Below, one piece after another: positions 7,925-16,130 of a stretch of DNA of 21,115 bases (within the stretch, counting starts at the first letter, position 1; each line of letters starts with the position of its first letter). The translations under genes and the position numbers were made by a program. The notes beneath the pieces were generated by a model. It saw nothing but the letters and a program-made list of their open reading frames with translations. It did no database searches and was not told the origin of the DNA. This DNA comes from JBDRNO01 sp043811005 (GTDB taxonomy: Bacteria > Bacteroidota > Bacteroidia > NORP154), in the NCBI GenBank assembly GCA_043811005.1, contig JBDRNO010000158.1, positions 1 to 21,115 of the forward strand, read 5' to 3'.

Positions 7925-10900
7925 TTATTTAATATGCTTCTCATTTACATAATAATTTGTTGTAACGATCCCCCTCTCGGTCTCTTTCCTGACAACCTGC
8001 AGGTTCCCGTTTTCGTAATACTGGTAAAATGTTGCAAAATTATTTTCGTCTAATGTTGCCATAAGGCGGTGTGAGAACGGATTATAGACAAAGCTTTTCA
8101 TATTGGCATCAAAGGGGTGAATGCGAATATCATCTATATAGATCATATCGTTAGCGAGATTAGAAAATTGAAATTCTAAATTTCCGGAAGCAGTACCAGG
8201 GATCTCAAATTCATATTGCAACTGCTGCCATTGTTCAATTGCAGGTGATTGATAGGTCAAATTGACAGGTAGAGTCAATTGATTTGACGGTATGGGTGAA
8301 TCCCCATTTGGTCGATAAAAAAATTTAACATTAATATTCATTGAATCAGTATTGCTATCCTGTAAAACCCAAAAGCTGAAAACGAATTTTTCTTGACTTC
8401 CTTGATCAGGGGAGAATAAACCGAGGCAATCGCATGTACGGAGCTTATAAGGGAATTGCAGCGGAGTGCAATAACAATCCTGGTTTGTAAGGGTTTTGTG
8501 TTCGCAATATGGCAGGGAGAGGGGGCGTTTAATTTCAATTTGTTCATGGTGAGCGAGCCCAATGCTGAATAATCCCGTATGTGCTTTATTGTCAGTTATC
8601 TTATCAACATCGTCCTCAAACTTAAAATGATATTCATCATAACATATATTTGGTTTTACCTTATAGAACAAATTGGAATAATAGTCCTCAAACCCCTCAA
8701 AGGCGATCTCCTTATATTTGGCATTGAAGGCAATGGCTGTAGGTAGTTGGCGCTTGTGTTCATACAAGGCTGAGGAGTACCTCCCAAGGGCATCCTTGTT
8801 TTCCAGTTCATCGCCATCGGGGCTATAAAGCGTTATTCTGTTGGCTCTTGTCCAGTTTGTCGTATCTGTTGACCATGCACCTGATGAGTAATTCCAAAAA
8901 TGAGAAAAAGTTGTGTAATATCCATCACCGCGTAGTGATGGTGTTATTACAACCTGCTCCGGTTCTCTGTCATTCAGCAGCTTATAGTCTTCATATTTGC
9001 GCCAGTTGCCTAAGATGCCTTCATGGTAAGGAGAAATAATTTTATCTGTTTGTGGCACGCATAGCTCAATTTCAGGGGGAGCCGATGTTTCACACATAAA
9101 CATATTGCCACATAAAGAAGTAGCAGGAATAAAAAGAAACTTATCCCCTTCAGGATAAGTAAGAGTAACTTTCAAAATAAAGGCATCGGGATCATCACAT
9201 TTTGTATAATCGGGAATAACTTCAATGGAAATATCTCCACTTTCGTCAGTCATCGCATCGAGCAGGCATTGTAAGCTATCTTTGCCCGGATCATTGAAAA
9301 TAAAACAGGTGTCTTCTAAATTTGAGTTCGTAATAGTATCATAGTAAGTAATAATTCCAAGAAGTGTAGAGTCATTTTGCACAAAACCATTAAACTCAAT
9401 AACTGTAGTATCGGAAATGCCCGTGAATGTGGATAGAAGATGTAGAACATTTGCACAAGCAGAAATATTTACCCCGGATCCAATTCCTCCAACCGGTATT
9501 ACTTCGGGAATACTATATATAAGCAAGTTCTGTTCTGCCAAAGAGCTAAATACCTGTTCCCAATTGTTTGCAAAAGTGGTTTTATTACACTGGCAGGTGG
9601 TAATAGAATAAGCGGGTCCAGATAAAGTATCATAGCTCGAAGATGTACTGCATGAGAACATATTATAGCAGGAATGGGAGTTGGCGGGAAAATTGAGATA
9701 CTGATAACCCTCAGGAAATGTAATATTGATATTCAGAATAAATGAATTTCCATCACAGTTGGATTGGTCTTTTTTAATTTGAACGGAAATATTACCGTTT
9801 GTATTACTCAAGGCACTGTTCAAGCAATTAAAACCGTCTGCACCTGGATCATAAATGGTGAAACAATGTCCCATACTTTCCTCATCTGGATTTCCGGCAC
9901 CCTCATATGTAAAGCCCTCCAAAATATTGTTGCTGTTAAGTATTCCTTGCCACCATAATGTATTCGAATTATATGTTATCTTAATTGGTGTGGCGTTGAT
10001 AAAAGAATAACCCGTTATCATTGGATAGAAAAAATCTTCAACTTTATAGGCATCCGGATTTTTGCTGCATTTGCAACCTCCTCCGGTTATGATGAAATTG
10101 GTTGTATTTGAATCACTAGTTGGAATATTGGGCAGAACCGGTATTACAGTGTCGGCAATAAACGTGTTACACGGGGTATGCCAGTAATCACGGTAGGTAA
10201 CAGCATCTGCATCCAATATTTCCTTATTTGCATTAAACTGTATTTCCCATTCAGGTGGTGAACCAGAAAGTTTTACCAACGGGTTTTGGATGCTAACGAC
10301 ACTGCCGGCATTTGCTGATAAGATATTCCTGTGCCCTGAACGGATGATGACAAACTTCTTATTACTTGAAACAGTAATAGGATTGCCATTTTTGTCAATC
10401 AGATAATAATTGCCGTTGTCTTTATGAACCCATGCATGGGAGCTTCCAGAAATGGATAATAGTTCATCACCGGCATGGAGAAATGAAGGAACTGATAATA
10501 TTTTGCCATTTGAATTCGTTTTAATCTCACATAACGCATTGATATTCAACGAAGCGGCATCCATCCCGCTGTAGATATTATGTGCAGGATAGGAGAACGA
10601 ATAGATAGTATCGTTAAAAGCGTTGGTGGTTTCTGTTAGTACGGGGTTGCCGGTTGTTTGGTCAAATACGAGATTTGCAGTCGTTACTCTTGCACCCAGG
10701 TCGGTGACAATTTGCTCTTTCATTATACCATACCTGTATATGATACGTGTTGTTGTGGCTGAACGGAATCGTGTTTTTTCCTCTTCAAAAGCAGGAAGTC
10801 CCAAAGGGATAGTGATCGGTGTCGGAGGAAAAGGCCATATAAAAGTACCTATATTAACATGTGCTGAAGTGCTATTTATTGTGGTTTGCTGTTCCCTGAA

Positions 10901-13900
10901 ATCAGCGACAAGATCTTCTTCAATGCCAAGTATATCTTCTACTACTTTGCCGTTGCTTTTTAGAACGAGTATCTTATTTTGTCCGTCTCCATCCAAGTCG
11001 GGTAGAGTATATTTATATTCGATTTTTGAAATCGGGCTGCCGTCATCATCATATATCTCAGTTAAACGGGGTTTACCGTGCATGTCATTCAGTTCAATAG
11101 TATAACCCTGGGTAACTGTAAGGTAATCTTTAACACGTTTTCTAATTATGGAAATTAATGGTTTTTTCTTTCTCCTTTCGTTTTTTAAAATGCCCTTATA
11201 TGTTTTAACAGGAAAATCCTTAGCTGTGTAAAATTCTTGAATGGTGTAACCCGTTCCTCTTGCAGAAATATTGCCTGGCACAACATTTCGTACAGTCACC
11301 CTGCTATATCCCACAACAGGCGGTGGAAAGGCGAGTTCACCAAATGGTTCTTCAAGAAAAAAGGTTTCATCAGGTACCAGCATTCGTGACCAACGGGGTT
11401 GATCGGAATCAGGGTAATATGTTACCGGCAGATGATGCGGTATCTCATCACCGCCAACAAGTGGCTCGTAGGAAGCAACACCACTGCCGGTGATGCCATC
11501 TTCAAGAACATATTCATATTCCTGTACAATAGTTAATGAATCTTCACCCGGTTGAAGTATGTTCCAGTTGTTGCCATAAGTAAGTTTCTGTACACGCGCA
11601 CCACCGCCCAGCTTCCTTTCAGCAGGGCATAATAACCTTATCCATGATTCATCCACCTTGAACTTTTGCCCTATTTTTTTAACCTTCAAGCTTCCGTTCG
11701 GACCATTTGCAAAATCTATTAATTGACCAATGATACTCGCATTATCTAAAAGATCAATAACTGCCTGGACCGGATCCTCCTCTATATCACTAAGTGTCAC
11801 CTGGTCAAATGCATAATGCGGGGTTTTTAATCTTGAAAATTGGATTGCAGCCCTCGCAATGGGATGAAGCAGGTCATTGGATGAACCATCGGTTGGAACC
11901 AAACTTACCTTCACCCATCCGTAATAACCGCCTCCATTCGGTATTGCACCAAATGGAGTTATAGGGTCAAGCTCGCAATAACCAAAAACGTAATCAAACT
12001 TATTCTGTCCCGAGGTCTCGGTATCAACATTAACCTTAAATTTGAAATATAAATTTTTTGCTATGCCATTTTTATCATGTATGTTGCCAATAAGATCCTT
12101 AACATAATTTGTGGCTTCAGTGGGGCTGGTTATTGATTGATCATTGAGCTTAAAAAACAGGTAGGTATTGTTGGTTGAACCAGAGTAAAGTTCATCTCCC
12201 AATGTGCCTGAAAAAGAATTGGACGCACCGGCAACTACAAACATTTGCATGGCTTCCTTATCCTGGACATGCGTGTAATCATCGGATTCATAATCCATAC
12301 TGATATAGCCCCCTGAGGGTAATACAATGCGATCAAGCAGCCATGCTCTTACATATTTATCCGCAGAATCTTTATTTTGCATCGTATAAGGAAAGTGACG
12401 ATTGGGAAGAGTGTCGTTATCGGGTTTGTAATACCCCCAGCGGTCATAATCCATCATACTATAATTGGGATTAAATGAAGAATATTCAAAAATATAAGGT
12501 GATTGACGACCTTTAAAAGAATTTCCATAAGTAAAGTAAACCTTTAGTAAAGTTAATTTACCCACCGAGCTTGTGCTATTAGGAAGCCCTTGACACCGTG
12601 AATAATCATAAACAAAATGAACTGTTTTTAAAGGAAAGGCATCATCTTTCTGAAGGTTATAATCGTGTAGATTATACAGGGATATTTTATCCAACCGAGA
12701 CATCGCATTTGGTCCTATTCCACCATTTTCATTAATAACGTCATAAGCATCATCGCGTTTAGATATATAAAAAATGGCAATCTGTGTTTTTGTTTTAATA
12801 GTATCCACATACCAAATATCCTTCATCCCATAAACATAATGCGCTTTATCATCACCATCCTTACCGTCTATGCTCAGCAGCCCTTCGTCAAACTGGGCTT
12901 TGTTTTCATGTACAGGGGTTCGCCACCTGTAGTTGCCAACTTTTTTACTATAGTGTACCTTCACGTAATTGCCAATGTCATCGGGTGTAGGGCCGTTGCC
13001 GGTCATGTCAACATAGTCAGGAGATAAGACATCGGTGAGGAAGAAGGCATAAGCATAAGAGGGTATGGTTGTGGCGTCAAAGTAATGGTCGAGACCATTT
13101 TTATTGGAAAGGGTATTGTCTTTATTGGCTGGATCGTAGGTTATTAAACCGGTATTTGTATCATAATTAGAAAGTGTTTTTTCAATACTGAATGTGACCT
13201 CTTTTTGAAGGTTGTTGTAGGCGGGCAGACCAAAGACATATCGCTTCCCATCCTCCCTGCTGATGATGATCTGCCCGATGTGGTGGTCTTTGGCGCTGGA
13301 TGTGAGATATGATGACCTGTGATAGGTATGCATTCTTTTAACCTCGGAGACAGTGAGTACCTGGAAGGGATTGGATTGCCTTATGGGCTTGTCGTTCTTG
13401 TAAATGGGACAGGTGATAGGGAATTCTTGATTTGAATTTGACCGAAATATGTTGAGCAGAGAAATGTCCATTTGTTTTTCGTCACCGAGAAGAGAAAAAT
13501 GAAGGGGTTGTTTCCTGCCGGTTTTATAACAGAAGGATGTGTTAATGCTATTACTAATTTCTCCTATTCTCTTGAAGTAAACATTTTTTACATCAGAGCC
13601 AACAAGGGGTGGTTTGAATCGCAACCATGGCTGTGCATAATTCTGGTCATTCCATGCAGATGAATATGATTCGACATCCACAACGGAAAGATCAACGCCT
13701 CCCTTTACGGCATTTCCCAGGTCTATCTCACCACCGGCACTCCAGCTTGAGCTGGCATTTCGTACTTGTGGATCGGATACAAAGCCGGTTTCGTTACGGT
13801 AAGCCCTATAGGTACCTCCAATGCCCTGGGCGCCCACATTGAAAATATCATGAGTGAGATAGGTGAGTGGCAGGTTGGGTTTGCCGGGGGTGAATGTGGC

Positions 13901-15016
13901 ATCTTTCTCACGGTTAAAGTCCAATAAGGCAGAAGAATTGCCCTGCCCGTTTTGAAGGTAAATATAGCCGTGAGCGGGTCGTTGTTCGCTATTTACTTCC
14001 AATTCCTGTTTGGAAAAATATCCTGTTGCAACACCTGACAATTCAGCAATAAAAATCTTGCCTCCCAGCTTGAAGGAAAATGTCATTCCTTTTGTGCGAA
14101 AGGGCAGATCAAATTTGGGGGTGAAGGTAACGGGTCCGTAAAGTTTTGTATTGCCAAAGTATTGCCTGGATGATTTATAGTCTATTTTTTTTGTTTTATT
14201 ATCTTGTGACTGATGTGTAAATTTTTGCGAAACAAAAGTTGAGGAAGTTAAAGTGCGTTCCTGCAAGCCGCAGCGTGAATTGAATCTTAATCCGTACCCG
14301 CAGCTTAATCCCAATGAAGTATTTTTCTTGCCGTTTATTTGAGTGCTGAATGAAAGGGAGGGTTGAATATCCAAGCCATCACTGCCTGAACTGATTGAAA
14401 GATTCGCAGACCCCAAAAAGCTTGTTGAGCCGCTACTGGAACTTCCTCCTATACTAAAGGACGGGGAAATGGTCTGCCCTAAGGAGAAGCCGGTATAGTT
14501 ATTGTACTTTAAATCAATTGCATAACCCGCTCCTACTTTGCCTGCGAGTTTTCCTATCTCAAGCCCGGAAATTTCAACATCAGCGCCTATAACACCCCCA
14601 ACAGTGATATTTGGTTTTATGTTAAATTCTCTTTTAATGGGGTCGCCATTAAAATCATCGGGCAGTCCCCGCATGGTGCGGTTGATGACGCCAATGTTGA
14701 GGTTCCATCCCAGCCCTGCCCAGCTTGCTTCCTGGTCCATAGTTACATTGGAGTTGTAGCTGAGGTTGATTGGGTAATCGCCAATTTCCAGCAAGGGGAT
14801 GTTGTAGGAGAAGTCGCCAGTAAAAGGGTCAACGAGTTGATTCGCTTCAACCGGCTGGAACCCGGATGCTTCGGGTTGCGTGGGGCCTGATGTGAGGGCG
14901 TAGGATCGCTGAACAAATGCGGTCTGGATTATCAAAAGAGGGGAGATGGTGATAGCGATGAGCTTGAATATTCTGCTTTTTCGGAGTTTAAGGAGTATAC
15001 CTTTTTGTTTTGTCAT
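7925..15016 (-). CDS. RhsA: giant secreted SpvB-like/RHS-type protein lacking an RHS core
   Basis: 2363 residues. Residues 1-40 form a signal peptide with a basic start, a hydrophobic core at about 16-34 and a likely cut after S-Y-A40. Residues about 45-125 carry the Bacteroidota RHS/SpvB-like entry motif (VDPFTGDFSYNIPLLEIG, YNSNVTMDQEASWAGLGWNL), followed by glycine/serine-rich beta sequence (about 130-350). Later parts include YDRWGYYKPDNDTLPN and a LVPDETFFLEEPFGELAFPP segment. From about 1649 to 1990 there is a cysteine-rich module present twice. Residues about 2160-2310 look like a jelly-roll, carbohydrate-binding-like sandwich ending YIDDIRIHP. The end (SHRLMATLDENNFATFYQYY, ETERGIV) is YD-like, and no RHS core is present. 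The start codon is preceded directly by a run of nine A residues, with no Shine-Dalgarno, as is usual in Bacteroidota. RhsB follows 326 bases later and supplies the core, so the two probably act together. The exact ligand or toxin role is unknown. Confidence 0.95.
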   Translation of the reverse strand: MTKQKGILLKLRKSRIFKLIAITISPLLIIQTAFVQRSYALTSGPTQPEASGFQPVEANQLVDPFTGDFSYNIPLLEIGDYPINLSYNSNVTMDQEASWAGLGWNLNIGVINRTMRGLPDDFNGDPIKREFNIKPNITVGGVIGADVEISGLEIGKLAGKVGAGYAIDLKYNNYTGFSLGQTISPSFSIGGSSSSGSTSFLGSANLSISSGSDGLDIQPSLSFSTQINGKKNTSLGLSCGYGLRFNSRCGLQERTLTSSTFVSQKFTHQSQDNKTKKIDYKSSRQYFGNTKLYGPVTFTPKFDLPFRTKGMTFSFKLGGKIFIAELSGVATGYFSKQELEVNSEQRPAHGYIYLQNGQGNSSALLDFNREKDATFTPGKPNLPLTYLTHDIFNVGAQGIGGTYRAYRNETGFVSDPQVRNASSSWSAGGEIDLGNAVKGGVDLSVVDVESYSSAWNDQNYAQPWLRFKPPLVGSDVKNVYFKRIGEISNSINTSFCYKTGRKQPLHFSLLGDEKQMDISLLNIFRSNSNQEFPITCPIYKNDKPIRQSNPFQVLTVSEVKRMHTYHRSSYLTSSAKDHHIGQIIISREDGKRYVFGLPAYNNLQKEVTFSIEKTLSNYDTNTGLITYDPANKDNTLSNKNGLDHYFDATTIPSYAYAFFLTDVLSPDYVDMTGNGPTPDDIGNYVKVHYSKKVGNYRWRTPVHENKAQFDEGLLSIDGKDGDDKAHYVYGMKDIWYVDTIKTKTQIAIFYISKRDDAYDVINENGGIGPNAMSRLDKISLYNLHDYNLQKDDAFPLKTVHFVYDYSRCQGLPNSTSSVGKLTLLKVYFTYGNSFKGRQSPYIFEYSSFNPNYSMMDYDRWGYYKPDNDTLPNRHFPYTMQNKDSADKYVRAWLLDRIVLPSGGYISMDYESDDYTHVQDKEAMQMFVVAGASNSFSGTLGDELYSGSTNNTYLFFKLNDQSITSPTEATNYVKDLIGNIHDKNGIAKNLYFKFKVNVDTETSGQNKFDYVFGYCELDPITPFGAIPNGGGYYGWVKVSLVPTDGSSNDLLHPIARAAIQFSRLKTPHYAFDQVTLSDIEEDPVQAVIDLLDNASIIGQLIDFANGPNGSLKVKKIGQKFKVDESWIRLLCPAERKLGGGARVQKLTYGNNWNILQPGEDSLTIVQEYEYVLEDGITGSGVASYEPLVGGDEIPHHLPVTYYPDSDQPRWSRMLVPDETFFLEEPFGELAFPPPVVGYSRVTVRNVVPGNISARGTGYTIQEFYTAKDFPVKTYKGILKNERRKKKPLISIIRKRVKDYLTVTQGYTIELNDMHGKPRLTEIYDDDGSPISKIEYKYTLPDLDGDGQNKILVLKSNGKVVEDILGIEEDLVADFREQQTTINSTSAHVNIGTFIWPFPPTPITIPLGLPAFEEEKTRFRSATTTRIIYRYGIMKEQIVTDLGARVTTANLVFDQTTGNPVLTETTNAFNDTIYSFSYPAHNIYSGMDAASLNINALCEIKTNSNGKILSVPSFLHAGDELLSISGSSHAWVHKDNGNYYLIDKNGNPITVSSNKKFVIIRSGHRNILSANAGSVVSIQNPLVKLSGSPPEWEIQFNANKEILDADAVTYRDYWHTPCNTFIADTVIPVLPNIPTSDSNTTNFIITGGGCKCSKNPDAYKVEDFFYPMITGYSFINATPIKITYNSNTLWWQGILNSNNILEGFTYEGAGNPDEESMGHCFTIYDPGADGFNCLNSALSNTNGNISVQIKKDQSNCDGNSFILNINITFPEGYQYLNFPANSHSCYNMFSCSTSSSYDTLSGPAYSITTCQCNKTTFANNWEQVFSSLAEQNLLIYSIPEVIPVGGIGSGVNISACANVLHLLSTFTGISDTTVIEFNGFVQNDSTLLGIITYYDTITNSNLEDTCFIFNDPGKDSLQCLLDAMTDESGDISIEVIPDYTKCDDPDAFILKVTLTYPEGDKFLFIPATSLCGNMFMCETSAPPEIELCVPQTDKIISPYHEGILGNWRKYEDYKLLNDREPEQVVITPSLRGDGYYTTFSHFWNYSSGAWSTDTTNWTRANRITLYSPDGDELENKDALGRYSSALYEHKRQLPTAIAFNAKYKEIAFEGFEDYYSNLFYKVKPNICYDEYHFKFEDDVDKITDNKAHTGLFSIGLAHHEQIEIKRPLSLPYCEHKTLTNQDCYCTPLQFPYKLRTCDCLGLFSPDQGSQEKFVFSFWVLQDSNTDSMNINVKFFYRPNGDSPIPSNQLTLPVNLTYQSPAIEQWQQLQYEFEIPGTASGNLEFQFSNLANDMIYIDDIRIHPFDANMKSFVYNPFSHRLMATLDENNFATFYQYYENGNLQVVRKETERGIVTTNYYVNEKHIK
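9095..10025 (-). repeat. Duplicated cysteine-rich module within RhsA
   Basis: Two copies of one domain are visible in the protein (about residues 1665-1788 and 1863-1973). Shared landmarks in order are C-F-x3-DPG-x-D-x3-C-L/N, then C-D/N-x4-F-I-L-x-V/I-x-L/I-T-Y/F-PEG, then P-A-x-S with nearby Cys, and N-M-F-x-C. The paired cysteines suggest disulfides in an exported domain. Boundaries are approximate, by eye. Confidence 0.75.
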
Positions 15017-15035
15017 TTTTTTTTTGTAGTTGCTG

Positions 15036-15309
15036 TGTCGTCCCGCAAGGGGGCGGGGTTAGTTTTAGTACCTACGTACTGTCTCATGGCTGACGCCATG
15101 AGTTATGTGATGTCGCTCCTTCGGAGCTTTATGCTGTGTCGCCACGCCAGCTGGCGGGCTTTATACTGTGTCGCCCCTTCGGGGCTGATTCAGGGCTCAC
15201 GCCCCTGTCTCATGGCTGACGCCATGAGTTTGATGATGTCGCCCCTTCGGGGCTGATTCAGGGCTCACGCCCTTGTCTCAGGGCTAAAGCCATGAGTTAT
15301 ATGGTGTCG
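15036..15309. repeat. REP-like palindrome array, downstream side of the Y1 transposase
   Basis: The stretch is built from a few hairpins. CTCATGGCTGACGCCATGAG occurs at 15083-15102 and 15209-15228, with a one-mismatch copy at 15277-15296. GCCCCTTCGGGGC occurs at 15173-15185 and 15241-15253, with a variant at 15115-15127. GGGCTCACGCCC is at 15193-15204 and 15261-15272, and CGCCAGCTGGCG at 15145-15156. TGTCG comes directly before each GC hairpin or unit (15036, 15111, 15137, 15169, 15237, 15305). The clearest repeat period is 68 bp. No gene fits here; it fills the gap between the transposase and RhsA. Confidence 0.9.
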
Positions 15310-15333
15310 TTACGCAAGCTGACGAGACGGCAC

Positions 15334-15780
15334 TCAATCCCACAAGTATTTTACGTCATAAATGATACTGTGTTTTTCAAGAAGCTGAATATACTCGTCC
15401 GTATATATTAATTTTCGATGATGCTCTTTCTGATCTTGTATATAGCGTCTAACACTAGGTATTTGAGATTCGCTCACGGTAAATGCGCCATATTTTATCT
15501 GCCATCTGAACTTCTTTTTATACCAAGGTTGTTGGTTTACCCATTTGGATGAGTTCGATTTAATAAATCGCAACATATCCGCGACAGCGATAACAGGTGG
15601 TATCACTGCCAGAATATGGACATGATTGGATATTCCGCCAATTTCAAGTTGAACACCACCTTTATTCTTAATGATGCCACCGATATACTTATACAACTCC
15701 GGTTCAAGCTGTGGTGTGATCAGGTCTTTCCTGTATTTCGTGCTGAACACGAGATGATATGTGAGGTTTGTGTGTGCCAT
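15334..15780 (-). CDS. tnpA: IS200/IS605-family Y1 (HUH) transposase, RAYT-like
   Basis: 148 residues, about full length for a Y1_Tnp single-strand DNA transposase. The metal-binding HUH motif is N52-H53-V54-H55, and the catalytic tyrosine is most likely Y113 in R-R-Y-I-Q-D-Q, with Q117 one helical turn later. Other family marks are the start THLxYHLVFSTKYR-like (here NLTYHLVFSTKYRK), WQIKYGAFTVSESQI and the closing YDVKYLWD. No IS605-type TnpB gene accompanies it. It lies between two palindrome arrays of the same kind, which is the arrangement of REP-associated tyrosine transposases (RAYTs): the enzyme nicks and joins single-stranded DNA beside a hairpin. Nothing in the frame is broken, so it is probably active or recently so. 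Y1 identity is confident; a RAYT role is inferred from the flanks. Confidence 0.93.
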   Translation of the reverse strand: MAHTNLTYHLVFSTKYRKDLITPQLEPELYKYIGGIIKNKGGVQLEIGGISNHVHILAVIPPVIAVADMLRFIKSNSSKWVNQQPWYKKKFRWQIKYGAFTVSESQIPSVRRYIQDQKEHHRKLIYTDEYIQLLEKHSIIYDVKYLWD

Positions 15781-15812
15781 GATGTTTTTTTAAGTTAGTT
15801 ATTTATTGTGAC

Positions 15813-16093
15813 GTCCCGCAAAGTGGCGGGGTTAGTCTTAGAACTTACGTACTGTTAGTCTTAGAACTTACGTACTGTCTCATGGCTGACGCCATGAGTT
15901 TGATGGTGTCGCCCCTTCGGGGCTTGTTCGGAGCTCACACTCCTTTTCTCATGGCTGACGCCATGAGTTGCATGATGTCGCCCCGCCAGCTGGCGGGCTT
16001 TATACTGTGTCGCCCCTTCGGGGCTTGTTCGGGGCTCACGCTCCTTTTCTCATGGCTAACGCCATGAGTTGTAAAATATCGCCCCTTCTGGGC
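15813..16093. repeat. REP-like palindrome array, upstream side of the Y1 transposase
   Basis: The same units recur in the same orientation as on the other side. CTCATGGCTGACGCCATGAG lies at 15879-15898 and 15948-15967, and with one changed loop base at 16049-16068. GCCCCTTCGGGGC lies at 15911-15923 and 16012-16024, with a degenerate copy at 16081-16093. CCCGCCAGCTGGCGGG is a perfect 16-bp palindrome at 15982-15997. TGTCG precedes hairpins at 15907, 15976 and 16008 (TATCG at 16077). The first part, CCCGCAAAGTGGCGGG then TTAGTCTTAG and ACGTACT, matches 15041-15080 on the other flank, so the flanks are direct repeats about 772 bases apart. Confidence 0.9.
15831..15876. repeat. Perfect 23-bp tandem duplication
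   Basis: A 23-bp unit beginning GTTAGTCTTAG and ending TACGTACT is present twice without a gap (15831-15853 and 15854-15876). The corresponding place on the other side of the transposase (about 15059-15080) has one diverged copy. Confidence 0.9.
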
Positions 16094-16130
16094 TTGTCCA
16101 TGTTGTTGATGTCACTTTTTCTCATACCAT

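Noticed and set aside
8922..8941. Hairpin CCATCAC/GTGATGG inside RhsA
   Set aside because: A 7-bp stem with a short loop is expected several times by chance in 21 kb, and the coded residues look like normal protein.
15036..16093. CRISPR array
   Set aside because: Repeats are palindromes of several kinds with a period near 68 bp and no unique spacers of constant size, and a Y1 transposase rather than cas genes is present.
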